The translations under genes and the position numbers were made by a program. A DNA stretch of 64,000 nt from Mangrovicoccus sp. HB161399. Lineage in GTDB: Bacteria > Pseudomonadota > Alphaproteobacteria > Rhodobacterales > Rhodobacteraceae. The first letter of the stretch is position 1; each line of letters opens with the position of its first letter. The notes below the pieces were generated by a model. It ran no database searches, was not told where the DNA came from, and saw only the letters and a program-made list of their open reading frames with translations. The stretch spans positions 1-64,000 of the forward strand of contig NZ_JAATVU010000015.1 of the NCBI RefSeq assembly GCF_013184745.1, in the 5' to 3' direction. Positions 1-8,253 of this stretch are shown here, one piece after another.

Positions 1-632
1 GAACTGGCCCGCTCGGCGCGGCCGGAGCGGTGGTCAGGCGGCACGCGCTGCTGGACCCCGATCGGCTCCGTCTGGCTCAACCCGGAACGGCCTGACGAGA
101 TGCCGCGAGGCCATGGGGCCGCCGGCGCGCTCGCCAGGGAAGCAGTCCGCGGCGGCCCCATGGCCGGGACGGGAGAGTGCGCAGCCTGAAAATAGACACC
201 GGTGACAACAACCTTGAAAACCACCGGGATCTCGGACCGCTTCATCAGGCTGAAATCGTGGCGGGTTTCGCGTCCGTCCGGCGCCTGCCCTTCATCGCAG
301 CAGAGCGCGGCCTCGCGTTCCTTTGCCAGCAGCGCCCTGGACCAGTAGCCGACCGGGTCCGCAACCAGTTCGACAGCAGCCTCGGGGGGCAGGCCGTGCG
401 GCAGGCCCCAGCTGACCTGGCGCAGGAAGATTACGCGCAGACGGCCGTTCGCGGTGTAGTAGTAGCAGAGCTTGTCGCGCCCCTCGCCGAACTCCTTGAA
501 GTCGCAGTCATGTTCGGGCGGAGCGATCCGCAGGGACTCCCAGAGCCGGTCCGGGTTCGCGTCCTGTGCGGAAGCGGCGGTTCCGAAGCAGAGCAGCGCT
601 GCCGCGGGCCGAAGGGGGGACGGAAACTGCAT
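1..632 (-). CDS. Secreted hypothetical protein, 3' end cut by window edge
   Basis: An open frame starts at the ATG complementary to 630-632, with GGGGAGG seven bases upstream as a good ribosome-binding site, and runs without a stop off the left edge. The first 22 or so residues (MQFPSP..AALLCFGTAASA) look like a signal peptide. The next 130 residues are rich in paired cysteines (HDCDF, KLCYYY, LCCDE) and read like a real exported protein. I do not recognise the family. The last roughly 60 codons (below position 190) cross a 15-bp inverted repeat and look less protein-like, so the true end may be a frameshift or a stop outside the window. Confidence 0.6.
   Translation of the reverse strand, partial: MQFPSPLRPAAALLCFGTAASAQDANPDRLWESLRIAPPEHDCDFKEFGEGRDKLCYYYTANGRLRVIFLRQVSWGLPHGLPPEAAVELVADPVGYWSRALLAKEREAALCCDEGQAPDGRETRHDFSLMKRSEIPVVFKVVVTGVYFQAAHSPVPAMGPPRTASLASAPAAPWPRGISSGRSGLSQTEPIGVQQRVPPDHRSGRAERAS
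109..165. repeat. 15-bp perfect inverted repeat
   Basis: The arms GGCCATGGGGCCGCC (109-123) and GGCGGCCCCATGGCC (151-165) are exact reverse complements separated by 27 bases. There is no T-run beside either arm. It could be a hairpin between converging gene ends or a protein-binding site. Confidence 0.5.
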
Positions 633-661
633 GGCGTGGCCTCCCCGGGTGACTGATGTGC

Positions 662-673
662 CATGCCGGCATG
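662..673. repeat. 12-bp palindrome CATGCCGGCATG between divergent genes
   Basis: A perfect 12-bp palindrome lies in the 209-base gap between the divergent secreted protein (start 632) and the flavin monooxygenase (start 842). The position suits an operator, but no regulator gene is adjacent and a palindrome of this size can occur by chance. Confidence 0.25.
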
Positions 674-841
674 TCTCATCTTGAAAATCTGATGTGATGC
701 GTGCTGCGGTGCAACCGGCATGGCGGCCCATGCCGTCCGACTGACAGTTTAGTTTTCCTGAACTGGAATGCAGCCGTGCGCGGCTTGTCGGAGCCGATGG
801 GACAGGCATACTGACCCGGACAGATCACGCGCGAGGATATC

Positions 842-2197
842 ATGGCACGCAGCGACAAGCTCCGGCTGGGCACATTCGTCTACACGTTCGGCTTCCACCC
901 GGCAGCCTGGCTGCATCCCGAATCGGACGTGAACGGCGCGAACGACATCAGGCACCTTGCCGAGGTCGCGAAGATTTCCGAGGCGGGCAAGCTCGACTTC
1001 ATGTTCTTCGCCGACAGCCCGGCGGCTGCCGTCGGCCATCCCGAGGCGCTGGCCCGCCAGCCCACCAAGATGAACCGCTTCGAACCGATCACCGCGATCA
1101 CCGCGCTGTCGATGGTGACGGAGAAGCTCGGCTTCGTCGCCACGGCTTCCACCAGCTATTACGAGCCCTACAACATCGCCCGGCTCTATGCCTCTGCCGA
1201 CCATATCTCGGGCGGGCGGGTCTGCTGGAACGTGGTCACCTCGGACCATGACGAGACCGGCTACAACTACAACCGCCAGGGGCTCGACCCGCATGCCGAC
1301 CGTTACAACCGCGGCGAGGAATTCCTCGACGTGGTCTTCGGGCTGTGGGATTCGTGGGAAGACGACGCGCTGCTGCTCGACCGGGACTCGGGGATGTATC
1401 ACGACCCGGCGAAGCTGCATCAGCTGGATCACGTGGGCGAACATTTCCAGGTGCGCGGGCCGCTGAACATCGCGCGCACGCCGCAGGGGCGGCCGGTGAT
1501 TGCGCAGGCGGGCGGGTCCGAGCGCGGTAGGGAGCTTGCCGCGCGCACCGCCGAGATCGCGTTTTCGCTGGCCTCGAACATCGAGAAGAACGCCGCCTTC
1601 TACAAGGACGTGAAGTCCCGCATGGCGAAATACGGCCGCGACCCCAATGACCTGAAGATCATGCCGGGCATTGTCATCAACACGGGCGAAACCCGCGAAG
1701 AGGCCGAGGCCCGCGCGCAGGAAATGGTCGACATGATGCATCCCGAGGTCGGACTGCTGATGCTTCAGGAATTCCTGGAGACCGACCTGCATGGCGCCGA
1801 TCTGGACTCGCCCTTCCCGATGGAGCGGATGCCCGAGAAGCCGAAAGGTTCGGTTGCCATGTTCCGGGAGGTGAAGGATTTCGTGGAGCAGGGGCACACC
1901 CTGCGCGAGCTGGTGACGCACTATGCCCGCCAGCACACCGGCAACGGGCTGACCGGCAGCTACATGGAAGTTGCGGATTTCATGCAGGAATGGTTCGAGG
2001 CCGAGGCGGCGGACGGCTTCATCCTGATGTTCCCGACCCTGCCGGCCTCGCTGCGCGACTTCACCCGCCTGGTGGTCCCCGAGCTGCAGCGCCGCGGCCT
2101 GTTCCGCGAGGAATACGAAGCCGGCACGCTGCGCGGCAATCTCGGCCTGAGCTGGCCGGTCAACCGCCATGCCGCGGCCCGGAAGGCGGCGGAGTAG
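842..2197 (+). CDS. LLM-class flavin-dependent monooxygenase, NtaA/SnaA/DszA family
   Basis: 451 residues, the usual length for the NtaA/SnaA/DszA (nitrilotriacetate/desulfurisation) branch of bacterial luciferase-like monooxygenases. Seen directly: the N-terminal LGTFVYTFGFHPAAW strand, FMFFADSP, the family block ISGGRVCWNVVTSDHD around residues 122-137 followed by NYNRQG, and RPVIAQAGGSERG near 218-230. Such enzymes use FMNH2 from a separate reductase to oxygenate small S-, N- or C-containing substrates. No flavin reductase is adjacent. AGGA lies just before the ATG. An FAD oxidase follows after 75 bases, probably in the same operon. The substrate cannot be told from sequence. Confidence 0.9.
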   Translation: MARSDKLRLGTFVYTFGFHPAAWLHPESDVNGANDIRHLAEVAKISEAGKLDFMFFADSPAAAVGHPEALARQPTKMNRFEPITAITALSMVTEKLGFVATASTSYYEPYNIARLYASADHISGGRVCWNVVTSDHDETGYNYNRQGLDPHADRYNRGEEFLDVVFGLWDSWEDDALLLDRDSGMYHDPAKLHQLDHVGEHFQVRGPLNIARTPQGRPVIAQAGGSERGRELAARTAEIAFSLASNIEKNAAFYKDVKSRMAKYGRDPNDLKIMPGIVINTGETREEAEARAQEMVDMMHPEVGLLMLQEFLETDLHGADLDSPFPMERMPEKPKGSVAMFREVKDFVEQGHTLRELVTHYARQHTGNGLTGSYMEVADFMQEWFEAEAADGFILMFPTLPASLRDFTRLVVPELQRRGLFREEYEAGTLRGNLGLSWPVNRHAAARKAAE

Positions 2198-2272
2198 CCT
2201 TCCGCCCGCACTTGCAGTACCGATCCGGCGGCGGGGCATCCCGGCCGCCGCACGTGTTTCCGGAGTATCCCG

Positions 2273-3631
2273 ATGTCCCATCCCGCAATTGCCGCCCTCA
2301 CCGCCCGTTTCGGAGACCGGATCGAGACCGGCCAGGCGATCCGAGACCAGCACGGGGCGGGGGACAGCTGGCATCCGCCGGCTCCGCCCGAGGCGGTTCT
2401 GTTCGCCGGGACGACCAAGGACGTCTCCGACGCGCTGGCGATCTGCCACGCGCATGGCTTCCCGGTGGTGGCTTTCGGCCATGGCTCCTCGATCGAGGGC
2501 CAGACCCAGGCGGTGCAGGGCGGGCTGTCTCTGGATCTCACGCAGATGACGAAGGTGCTGCGCGTATCGGCGCCCGACATGGATGCGACGGTGGAGGCCG
2601 GCTGCACCCGCCAGCAGCTGAACGAGGACCTGCGCGAGACCGGCCTGTTCCTGCCGATCGATGTCGGCGCGCATGCCACGATGGGCGGGCTGGCCTCGAC
2701 GCGCGCCTCCGGCACCATGACGGTGCGCCACGGCACGATGCGCGACCGGGTGCTGGGGCTGACCGTGGTCATGGCCGACGGCGAGGTGATCCATACCGGC
2801 GGGCGGGCGCGGAAATCTTCCTCGGGCTACGACCTGACCGGGCTCTTCGTCGGGGCCGAGGGCACGCTGGGCATCATCACCGAGGTGACCTTGCGCCTTG
2901 CCGGCATCCCGGAGGCGGCGAAGGCCGGGCTCTACAGCTTCGCGGACATCGCCGAGGCGACGGAAACGGTGGTAGAGGCGCTGCAATGCGGGCTCTGCCT
3001 GAACCGGATCGAGCTGCTCGATGCGCTGCAGATGCGGGCGATCAACGCCTATAACGGCACGTCCCACCCCGAGACGGCGACGCTGATGGTCGACATGGCG
3101 GGTAGTGCGGACCAGGTGGCGGCCGATCTGGACATGTTCGGCGAGCTGGCCGGGGGCCACGGCGCGGCGGCCGCGCCCTGCGAGACGCCCGAGGCCCACA
3201 ACGCGCTCTGGAAGCTGCGCCATTCGGCGCTCTATTCGGCCCGCGCGCTGCGTCCGGGTGCAAAGAGCCTGTCCACGGATGTCTGCGTTCCGGTCTCCTC
3301 GCTGCCGCAGGTGATCGCCGACATCCAGGCGGAAATCGCCGCTGCAGGTGTCATTGCACCGCTTCACGGCCATGTCGGCGACGGCAATTTCCACCTCGTG
3401 ATGCTGTTCGACGGGCCGGAGGAACAGGAGGTCGTGCGCGGCCTCCATTCCCGGCTGATCGCCATGGCGCTGGAGGCCGGGGGCACCGCCACCGGCGAAC
3501 ACGGCGTGGGGCTGGGCAAGAAGCTCTACATGCAGGCCGAGCACGGACAGGCCCTTGGCATCATGAGGAAAATAAAGGCCGCGCTCGACCCGCAGGGCAT
3601 CCTGAATCCGGGCAAGATCTTCGATCTCTGA
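2273..3631 (+). CDS. FAD-binding oxidoreductase, GlcD/D-lactate dehydrogenase type
   Basis: 452 residues. The N-terminal half is a PCMH-type FAD domain (VVAFGHGSSIEGQ, ATMGGLASTRASGTMTVRHG, SSGYDLTGLFVGAEGTLGII). The C-terminal half is the FAD-oxidase C domain with HGHVGDGNFHLVML and the terminal GEHGVGLGKK..LDPQGILNPGKIF. This architecture oxidises 2-hydroxyacids (D-lactate, glycolate, D-2-hydroxyglutarate) and passes electrons to a quinone or cytochrome. It follows the LLM monooxygenase by 75 bases on the same strand, with GGAG upstream of the ATG, and may act on that enzyme's product. D-lactate dehydrogenase is the closest family label. The physiological substrate is not determined. Confidence 0.88.
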   Translation: MSHPAIAALTARFGDRIETGQAIRDQHGAGDSWHPPAPPEAVLFAGTTKDVSDALAICHAHGFPVVAFGHGSSIEGQTQAVQGGLSLDLTQMTKVLRVSAPDMDATVEAGCTRQQLNEDLRETGLFLPIDVGAHATMGGLASTRASGTMTVRHGTMRDRVLGLTVVMADGEVIHTGGRARKSSSGYDLTGLFVGAEGTLGIITEVTLRLAGIPEAAKAGLYSFADIAEATETVVEALQCGLCLNRIELLDALQMRAINAYNGTSHPETATLMVDMAGSADQVAADLDMFGELAGGHGAAAAPCETPEAHNALWKLRHSALYSARALRPGAKSLSTDVCVPVSSLPQVIADIQAEIAAAGVIAPLHGHVGDGNFHLVMLFDGPEEQEVVRGLHSRLIAMALEAGGTATGEHGVGLGKKLYMQAEHGQALGIMRKIKAALDPQGILNPGKIFDL

Positions 3632-3837
3632 CAGTCCTGCGCGCCGCCTTGCGAATGCCGGGGGGCGTGACCCTGCACCCCATGGAACCCCTGCCGCTGC
3701 TCCGCTCCAATGGGCGGGGATCATGCTGACGCCCGCGGTTCCGGCTGCGCGCGGGGCCCCGAAACGGGAAAGGACCAGCCTTGAACCGCAATTCCGTGCC
3801 GCCTAGGCTCCGGTCATCGGAGTGGCGGGAGATGATC

Positions 3838-5100
3838 ATGTACCGTGTCTGGGGCTTCATCAGCGAATATTCCCTGCTGCTGATCAGCGGGGCGCTGATC
3901 GCGCTCGTCTGGGTCAATGTCGAACCCCACAGCTATCACGACTTCGTAGAGTTCGTGATCGCCGACGATTTCTTCATCGGCCATCCGCATCTTGACGCCG
4001 AGGGCCATGTCCACCGCACGCTGACGCTGCACTACCTGATCAACGACGTGCTGATGGCGCTGTTCTTCGCCATCGCCGCCAAGGAGGTCTGGGAGGCGGT
4101 GATCCTCGCGAACGGCTCGCTCCGGGGCAAGAAGGCCGCGACGCCGCTCTTTGCCACCGCAGGCGGCATGGCCGGGCCGGTGCTGGTCTATCTGGGCATC
4201 GCCGCCGTTCTGGGGTCGGAGACCTTCAGCGCGGTGTCGCGCGGCTGGGCGATTCCCACGGCGACCGACATCGCCTTTTCCTATCTCGTCGGGCGGATCG
4301 TCTTCGGTGCGGGCCATCCGGCCGTGCGGTTCCTTCTGCTTCTCGCCATTGCCGACGACGCGGCGGGGCTGATCATCCTGGCGGTCTTCTACCCGTCGGG
4401 CGACCTGGCGCTGGAATGGCTGCTGCTGTCGATCGCTGCCTCGGCCGCGGCCTACATCCTGTTCAACGAACTGCCGCGGCGCATGGACCGGGGCGACCAG
4501 CTGCGGCTGCATTCGACCTGGGTGCGGCAGAAGCTGGGCTTCTGGCCCTATGCGATCGCCGGCTGCCTCAGCTGGTACGGCTTTATGCGGGCCGGGCTGC
4601 ATCCGGCGCTGGGGCTGCTGCCGGTCGTGCCGGCGATTCCCCATGCCGACCGCGCCTTCGGCTTCTTCGCCGATGCCGAGAGCCACCTGCACGACCTGCT
4701 CAACGAAATGGAGCATGCGCTGAAATACCCGGTCGAGGTGGTGCTGTTCTTCTTCGGCCTCGTGAATGCCGGGGTGGAGCTGAACGCCATCGGCCCGGCG
4801 ACGCTGCTGGTCTTCCTCGGCCTCGTGATCGGCAAGCCGCTGGGCGTCACGCTGTTCGGCTGGATCGCGGCGCGGCCGCTTGGGCTGGGCCTGCCGGAGG
4901 GCATGCGGGTGGTCGACCTGACGGTGATCGGCTGCGTTTCGGCGATCGGCTTCACCGTCTCGCTCTTCATCGCGACGGTCGCCTTCGAGGCCGGGCTGGT
5001 GCAGGACGCCGCCAAGATGGGCGCGCTGCTCAGCTTCGCCGCCGCGGCGCTGTCGATCATCGCCGGGCGGGTCACCCGGGTGAAGCGGCGCCCGGCATGA
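3838..5100 (+). CDS. nhaA: Na+/H+ antiporter NhaA
   Basis: A multi-spanning membrane protein exchanging Na+ for H+ across the inner membrane. The hallmark adjacent aspartates lie in LAIADDAAGLIILAVFY and the unwound-helix motif is GWAIPTATDIAFS. Further family blocks are NDVLMALFFAIAAKEV and CVSAIGFTVSLFIATVAF. I chose the ATG at 3838 because MYRVWGFISEYSLLLISG matches where NhaA proteins normally begin (420 aa). An ATG at 3832 and a TTG at 3781, the latter preceded by AAAGGA, are possible alternatives adding 2 or 19 residues. A periplasmic insertion of about 25 residues after helix 1 (HPHLDAEGHVHR) is longer than in the E. coli protein. Confidence 0.93.
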   Translation: MYRVWGFISEYSLLLISGALIALVWVNVEPHSYHDFVEFVIADDFFIGHPHLDAEGHVHRTLTLHYLINDVLMALFFAIAAKEVWEAVILANGSLRGKKAATPLFATAGGMAGPVLVYLGIAAVLGSETFSAVSRGWAIPTATDIAFSYLVGRIVFGAGHPAVRFLLLLAIADDAAGLIILAVFYPSGDLALEWLLLSIAASAAAYILFNELPRRMDRGDQLRLHSTWVRQKLGFWPYAIAGCLSWYGFMRAGLHPALGLLPVVPAIPHADRAFGFFADAESHLHDLLNEMEHALKYPVEVVLFFFGLVNAGVELNAIGPATLLVFLGLVIGKPLGVTLFGWIAARPLGLGLPEGMRVVDLTVIGCVSAIGFTVSLFIATVAFEAGLVQDAAKMGALLSFAAAALSIIAGRVTRVKRRPA

Positions 5101-5145
5101 TTTCCCGCGCATTAAGCATGTCTTCAGCCCGTCTCTGCTAGACCG

Positions 5146-5174
5146 TCTCCGGCCCCCCGGTCCGGGGGCGGAGA
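5146..5174 (+). terminator. Hairpin between nhaA and kpsT
   Basis: TCTCCGGCCCCCCGG (5146-5160) and TCCGGGGGCGGAGA (5161-5174) form a near-perfect GC-rich hairpin. It has no T-run. It may terminate nhaA transcripts. Its 3' arm also contains the GGAG ribosome-binding site of kpsT, so it could instead reduce kpsT translation. Confidence 0.45.
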
Positions 5175-5180
5175 TGGTGC

Positions 5181-5840
5181 ATGATCGAGTTCTCGGGTGT
5201 CAGCAAGGCGTTCTGGACGGGAACCCGGTACAAGGTGATCCTTGACCGGGCTAGCTTTTCGGTGCGGCCGGGCAACTCTCTGGGCATCCTCGCCCGCAAC
5301 GGCACCGGCAAGACCACGCTGATCAACATGATGGCCGGGCTGGAAAAGCCCGACGAGGGCGTGATCCGCCGCAACTGCCGGGTGTCCTTTCCGCTGGGCT
5401 TCATGGGCGGCGTGCTGGGGCGGCTGACGGGGATGGAGAATGCCCGCTTCATCGCCCGGCTCTACGGTCTTGATCCCGATTACGTGGAGGCCTTCTGCCG
5501 CTGGCTCTGCGGGCTGGAGGAGTATTTCGACCGCCCCGTCGGCCAGTACAGCGCCGGGATGCGCAGCCGGTTCTGCTTCGCGCTGATGCTGGCGCTGGAT
5601 TTCGATCTCTACCTGATCGACGAGGGCATGCCGCGCGCCACCGATGCCGAATTCAACCGCAAGGCGGCGGGCATCCTGAAGGAGCGGCTGCGCAAGACCA
5701 CGATCGTCATGGTTTCGCACCAGCCCGAGACGCTGGAACGGTTCTGCCGCTCTGCGGCCGTGCTGCGCGACGGACGGCTCTACCGGTTCGAGACGCTCGA
5801 GGAGGCGAGGCGACTCTATGACTACAAAGCCGCAGTCTGA
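5181..5840 (+). CDS. kpsT: Capsular polysaccharide export ABC transporter ATPase, KpsT-like
   Basis: 219 residues, matching the KpsT/CtrD ATPases that power group 2 capsule export through KpsM. Visible elements are P-loop GILARNGTGKTTLIN near residues 34-48, FPLGFMGGVLGRLTGMENARF (a KpsT-type block), signature QYSAGMRSRF, Walker B LYLIDEG, and switch VMVSH. The P-loop starts with Ala where Gly is usual (ARNGTGKT), and the D-loop region reads GMPRATDAEF instead of the usual VTAVGDARF. The 3' end overlaps kpsE by 23 bases, so the two are translated from one message. No kpsM permease gene is in the window. Confidence 0.88.
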   Translation: MIEFSGVSKAFWTGTRYKVILDRASFSVRPGNSLGILARNGTGKTTLINMMAGLEKPDEGVIRRNCRVSFPLGFMGGVLGRLTGMENARFIARLYGLDPDYVEAFCRWLCGLEEYFDRPVGQYSAGMRSRFCFALMLALDFDLYLIDEGMPRATDAEFNRKAAGILKERLRKTTIVMVSHQPETLERFCRSAAVLRDGRLYRFETLEEARRLYDYKAAV

Positions 5841-7317
5841 CGATCCGGGCGCCACGCGCCGCCGGGCGCGGCTGGAACGCCGCAAGGCCAGGGCGGAGAA
5901 GATCCGCGCCCGCCAGGAGGAGCATCGCGCCGATGTCCAGGCCGAGGGATTCACCGGCCATCAGCTGCGGAACGCGATGCGGCTCGCGCGGCATCACGGG
6001 CTGAGCGCGTCGGATCCGTTCGAGGCCGTGCGGCTGCTGCGCGAGCGCGGCGTCGATCCGCAGAGCCCGGCCAATCCGCTGCATCTGGTCGTCGACAACA
6101 CCCGTCCGTCACCGGATGCGATGCCGGTGCCGGTGATCGCCGGCATGTCGCCCGCCCAGATCGCCGACGAGCAGCGCCAGCTGCTGGAGATAGAGCGGAT
6201 CCAGCAGGACATCCTGCGGCGGCGCAAGCGCAACGTCTCGCAGCTCTGGGCGCGGATCGCCGGCTTCGTGATCGTCCCGACGCTGGCGGCCTGGCTCTAT
6301 TTCGCGGTCGTCGCCACGCCGATGTACTCCACCAAGGCGGAGTTCATCGTCCAGAAGAGCTCCGGCGGCGGCAGCGGGCTGAGTTCGCTGCTGGCCGGGA
6401 CCACCTTCGGCTCCTCGCAGGAAGCCGTGGCGGTGCAGCGCTACATCGACTCGAAGGAGGCGATGGTGCGGCTGTCCGAAGAGCAGGGATTCATCGGCCA
6501 TTTCAGCGATTCCCGCATCGATCCGCTGGCACGGCTGCCCGCGAACGCCTCGATCGAGCGGGCCTACCGGCTCTACAAGCGGCGGGTGAAGGCGGGCTAC
6601 GATCCTTCCGAGGGGGTGGTCCAGCTGGAAGTCTCGGCGGCCGATCCCGCTGTCTCGGTCGCCTTCGCCGATGCGCTGGTCTCCTATGCCGAACAGGTGG
6701 TCAACGATCTCACCCTGCGCCAGCGCCGGGACCAGCTGGCCGGGGCGGAGCGCGCCTTCTCCGCGGCGGAGGCCGATGTCCAGGCGGCGCAGCGCAAGGT
6801 GCTGGCGCTGGAGGAGGCGCGCGGCGTGATCAGCGCCGAGGCCGAGATCGGCGCCGTGATGTCCCAGATCGCTGCCCTGGAGATGTTGCTCCAGCAGGAG
6901 CGGCTGGAACTGGCCGGGCTCCTCGACAACCCGGCCCCGAACAAGGTGCGGGTGGCGGCGACGCAGGCCGGGATCTCGAGGCTGCGGAACGCGATTTCCG
7001 GGTTGCGCGGACAGCTGACCAATTCCGAGGAAGAGCTCTCGCTGGCGCAGGTCAACAGTGACCTCCACGTCGCCAAAGCTGGGCTCGCCACCCGCGAGGC
7101 GATGCTGCAGGAGGCGCTGCAGGCCCTGCAGGCGGCGCGGCGCGAGGCCGACCGGCAGGTCGGCTACCTGTCGCTGAACGTCTCTCCGGTGGCGCCGGAG
7201 CAGGCCGCCTATCCGCGGGTGGCCGCCAACACGGCCATGGCCTTCCTGATATTTGCTGGTATTTACCTGATGGTGTCCCTCACCGCTTCCGTCCTGAAGG
7301 AACAGGTAACAAACTGA
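5818..7317 (+). CDS. kpsE: Capsule export inner-membrane protein, KpsE-like (polysaccharide co-polymerase family)
   Basis: 499 residues. The first 130 or so residues are charged and cytoplasmic (ARLERRKARAEKIRARQEEH). One membrane helix follows near 145-165 (IAGFVIVPTLAAWLYFAVVA), then a long periplasmic region with a coiled coil (QRRDQLAGAERAFSAAEADV and onwards), and a C-terminal helix (TAMAFLIFAGIYLMVSLTAS). This is the topology of KpsE/CtrB adaptors that bridge the ABC exporter and the outer-membrane channel. The unusually long N-terminal extension is typical of some alphaproteobacterial homologues. It overlaps kpsT upstream, and its stop shares one base with the kdsA start. Confidence 0.85.
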   Translation: MTTKPQSDDPGATRRRARLERRKARAEKIRARQEEHRADVQAEGFTGHQLRNAMRLARHHGLSASDPFEAVRLLRERGVDPQSPANPLHLVVDNTRPSPDAMPVPVIAGMSPAQIADEQRQLLEIERIQQDILRRRKRNVSQLWARIAGFVIVPTLAAWLYFAVVATPMYSTKAEFIVQKSSGGGSGLSSLLAGTTFGSSQEAVAVQRYIDSKEAMVRLSEEQGFIGHFSDSRIDPLARLPANASIERAYRLYKRRVKAGYDPSEGVVQLEVSAADPAVSVAFADALVSYAEQVVNDLTLRQRRDQLAGAERAFSAAEADVQAAQRKVLALEEARGVISAEAEIGAVMSQIAALEMLLQQERLELAGLLDNPAPNKVRVAATQAGISRLRNAISGLRGQLTNSEEELSLAQVNSDLHVAKAGLATREAMLQEALQALQAARREADRQVGYLSLNVSPVAPEQAAYPRVAANTAMAFLIFAGIYLMVSLTASVLKEQVTN

Positions 7318-8150
7318 TGAAAACCATCTCCGTCGGAAATCTGGCCATCGGGAACGACGCTCCGCTGACCGTCATTGCCGGGCCCTGCCAGCTCGAATCC
7401 CTCGACCACGCCATGATGATCGCCGAGACCATGGCCGCAGCCTGCGCCGATGCGGGCGTCGGCTACGTCTTCAAGGCATCCTACGACAAGGCCAACCGCA
7501 CCTCGCTGGGCGGCAAGCGCGGCCTCGGCATCGAGGCCGGGCTCGACATCATGTCCGCGGTGCGCGACCGGCTGGGCTGTCCGACCCTGACCGACATCCA
7601 CAACGAGGAGCAGGCTGTGCGGGCGGCCAAGCAGGTCGACATCATCCAGATTCCGGCCTTCCTGTGCCGCCAGACCGACCTGCTGCTCGCGGCGGGCGAG
7701 ACCGGCGCCGTCGTCAACATCAAGAAGGGCCAGTTCCTCGCGCCCTGGGACATGCCGAATGTCGTCTCCAAGGTGGAGAGCACCGGCAACGAGCGCATCC
7801 TGCTGACCGAGCGCGGTGCCTCCTTCGGCTACAACACGCTGGTCGCCGACATGCGCAGCCTGCCGACGATGATGAAGACCGGCTATCCGGTGGTGATGGA
7901 CGCCACCCATTCGGTGCAGCAGCCGGGCGGGCAGGGCGGCTCTTCGGGCGGGCAGCGCGAATTCGCCCCGGTGATGGCGCGCGCCGCCGTCAGCCTCGGC
8001 ATCGCGGCCGTCTTCATCGAGACCCACGAAGCGCCGGATACCGCGCCGTCGGACGGTCCGAACATGATTCCGCTCGACCGGATGCCCGCGATGGTGAAGT
8101 CGCTGAAGGCGTTCGACGAACTGGCGAAGGCCGATCCGCTGCGCGTCTGA
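7317..8150 (+). CDS. kdsA: 3-deoxy-8-phosphooctulonate synthase (KDO-8-P synthase)
   Basis: 277 residues, standard length. The enzyme condenses phosphoenolpyruvate with arabinose 5-phosphate to KDO 8-phosphate. Signature blocks are AGPCQLESLDHAMMIAE, KASYDKANRTS, IQIPAFLCRQTDLL, NIKKGQFLAPWDM, TERGASFGYNT and VMDATHSVQQPGG. The Cys in GPCQLES is the position that separates metal-dependent KDO8P synthases (Cys) from the E. coli metal-independent type (Asn), so a metal-dependent enzyme is inferred. It is coupled to kpsE by a TGATG junction. That links it to capsule assembly, where KDO forms the lipid-linked oligo-KDO anchor. It may also serve lipopolysaccharide. Confidence 0.95.
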   Translation: MKTISVGNLAIGNDAPLTVIAGPCQLESLDHAMMIAETMAAACADAGVGYVFKASYDKANRTSLGGKRGLGIEAGLDIMSAVRDRLGCPTLTDIHNEEQAVRAAKQVDIIQIPAFLCRQTDLLLAAGETGAVVNIKKGQFLAPWDMPNVVSKVESTGNERILLTERGASFGYNTLVADMRSLPTMMKTGYPVVMDATHSVQQPGGQGGSSGGQREFAPVMARAAVSLGIAAVFIETHEAPDTAPSDGPNMIPLDRMPAMVKSLKAFDELAKADPLRV

Positions 8151-8212
8151 CGGATGACGCGAGGGCATGGATCGCAAGGGGAAATTTCCGCGAAAAAAAT
8201 GCGTTTCGCCCC

Positions 8213-8241
8213 TTGCGCCCCCCGGCCCTACACAGTAAATC
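8213..8241 (+). promoter_or_regulatory. Likely sigma-70 promoter of tRNA-Gln
   Basis: TTGCGC at 8213-8218 and TAAATC at 8236-8241 are 17 bases apart, ending 12 bases before the mature tRNA 5' end. An A/T-rich stretch lies just upstream (8182-8206). TTGCGC is a common alphaproteobacterial -35 for stable RNA genes. This is pattern matching only. Confidence 0.4.
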
Positions 8242-8253
8242 CGCCTCCACCGT

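Noticed and set aside
3-95. Plus-strand C-terminal fragment ending at 95
   Set aside because: Thirty codons at the edge look plausible, but it is too short to support and is opposed by the minus-strand secreted gene.
749-3724. Very long minus-strand open frame (991 codons) opposite the LLM and FAD oxidase genes
   Set aside because: It is a high-GC shadow with Arg/His/Gly-rich composition and no motifs. The plus-strand genes beneath it have full family signatures.
8179-8206. GGGGAAATTTCC palindrome and A-run as an attachment site near tRNA-Gln
   Set aside because: No duplicated tRNA 3' end, integrase or direct repeat was seen, so there is no support for an integrated element.
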